Origin: Bryobacterales bacterium
GTDB lineage: Bacteria > Acidobacteriota > Terriglobia > Bryobacterales > Bryobacteraceae
NCBI GenBank assembly: GCA_016789745.1
Contig: JAEUQF010000105.1
Coordinates: forward strand, 1 to 51,715
Direction of reading: 5' to 3'
Length of the DNA: 51,715 nucleotides
Below the pieces are notes generated by a model that saw only the letters and a program-made list of their open reading frames with translations, did no database searches and had not been told where the DNA came from. Shown here piece after piece: positions 51,263 through 51,715 of this stretch. Positions within the stretch are counted from its first letter, which is position 1. Each line of letters starts with the position of its first letter. A program made the translations under genes and the position numbers.

Positions 51263-51715
51263 TCAGATATCGCAGGTTGCAAAGAACTCTCCTAGTTTGG
51301 ATGACGCCAATTTGCAGTTCCGCTGCAAACGGATCAACGCCCGGAACTTCCAGGGTCGCACAATCGCGGCGAGGGCGATGGCGGGGATGTTGAAGTGACC
51401 ATCGGGTTTCCGGTAGTGATTAAAGTCGAAGGGCATCGCCTCGGCGGCGGTATCGCTGACGACGCGGAGTGCGGTGCAGGGGATGGCGCGGCGGGCGGCC
51501 TCGGCGGCCACGCCGGCGAACTCCATTTCGACGGCGGATTTGCCGTGAAGTTGCCGCAGCCGGGCCTTGTCCTGGGTGGTGACGGCGACGCGGTCTTCGC
51601 TGTGCAGTTGGGCGGCGTTGGTCACCATGTCGCCAACGGACAGGGCAGGGTCCAGGGCGCCGCAGAAGCCGGTGCTGATGATGCGGGTGATGGGGGCATG
51701 GTCGCAGGCGGTTTG
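51263..51715 (-). CDS. hpnG: HpnG-like hopanoid-associated phosphorylase, N-terminus outside window
   Basis: The frame is open to the window edge; 150 residues are visible. They read ITRIISTGFCGALDPALSVG, then VTTQDKARLRQLHGKSAVEM, the EMEF motif of the nucleoside phosphorylase fold (GKSAVEMEFAGVAAEA) and CTALRVVSDTAAE with the catalytic-type SD pair. This matches HpnG, which releases adenine from adenosylhopane on the way to extended hopanoids. With hpnC and hpnD downstream it points to C35 hopanoid synthesis. The first part of the gene lies beyond 51715. Confidence 0.82.
   Translation of the reverse strand, partial: QTACDHAPITRIISTGFCGALDPALSVGDMVTNAAQLHSEDRVAVTTQDKARLRQLHGKSAVEMEFAGVAAEAARRAIPCTALRVVSDTAAEAMPFDFNHYRKPDGHFNIPAIALAAIVRPWKFRALIRLQRNCKLASSKLGEFFATCDI

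Overview
The window looks like chromosomal DNA of an Acidobacteriota bacterium of the Bryobacterales/Solibacter type. That placement is an inference from gene content: high GC throughout, an NHL-repeat protein ending in the C-terminal domain typical of Solibacter secreted proteins (TIGR03437-like), a 3-keto-disaccharide hydrolase (DUF1080) gene, a Tat-exported sulfatase, a planctomycete-type cytochrome c domain, and a small protein family with an AKSRGPTSPEGKARSS signature. I found no rRNA, tRNA, CRISPR array or complete insertion sequence.

Layout. Positions 1-7.8 kb hold a truncated membrane protein, a DUF1080 hydrolase, a small exported protein, a sialidase, a three-domain phospholipid remodelling fusion (LplT-like MFS, PlsC acyltransferase, acyl-ACP synthetase) and a divergent sigma-54 activator. 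Positions 7.8-9.4 kb are an accessory island: an intact higBA module with a palindromic operator, a decayed copy of the 3' end of the neighbouring esterase gene, a broken hicA and an intact hicB. Positions 9.4-17.8 kb contain the esterase, two exported proteins, a lipoprotein / geranylgeranyl-reductase-like / hemL operon, an amidohydrolase pair, a MauE-thioredoxin membrane protein and small exported proteins. Positions 17.8-26.1 kb carry a divergent pair of large secreted proteins (NHL repeats; matrixin protease), a DUF1326 protein, a methyltransferase-nhaA operon and a Cys-rich small protein. Positions 26.2-30 kb are a three-gene Tat-exported xanthine-dehydrogenase-type molybdoenzyme operon. 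Positions 30.4-32.9 kb form a second accessory region: a frameshifted family protein, a higBA module whose toxin gene has lost its middle, and a candidate AbiJ-NTD / PD-(D/E)XK defence nuclease. Positions 33-36.8 kb encode an FG-GAP protein, a possible HEPN-like protein and a secreted clan GH-A-like hydrolase.

The most unusual stretch is 36.9-42.1 kb: a translationally coupled run of seven related membrane genes behind a WG-repeat gene remnant. They share a soluble core motif (G-h-x-G-F-G-L ... W-x-x-V-x-x-V) between hydrophobic segments, and several copies carry single-base frameshifts or deletions. I do not recognise the family. After it come a cytochrome c / ankyrin / cyclase-fold fusion, an AAA/DUF4143 ATPase that has lost its P-loop, a sulfatase, and on the minus strand a hopanoid/squalene operon (hpnG-like, two zinc alcohol dehydrogenases, hpnC, hpnD) running off the right end.

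Two regulatory themes recur. At least seven genes have a TATAAT-like hexamer only 6-7 nt before the start codon, as expected for leaderless mRNAs, including two divergent genes whose start codons share one CATG. Two intergenic spots carry paired perfect hairpins with a TGGA or TGGG tetraloop. All family assignments were made by reading the protein sequences by eye; no database search was run.
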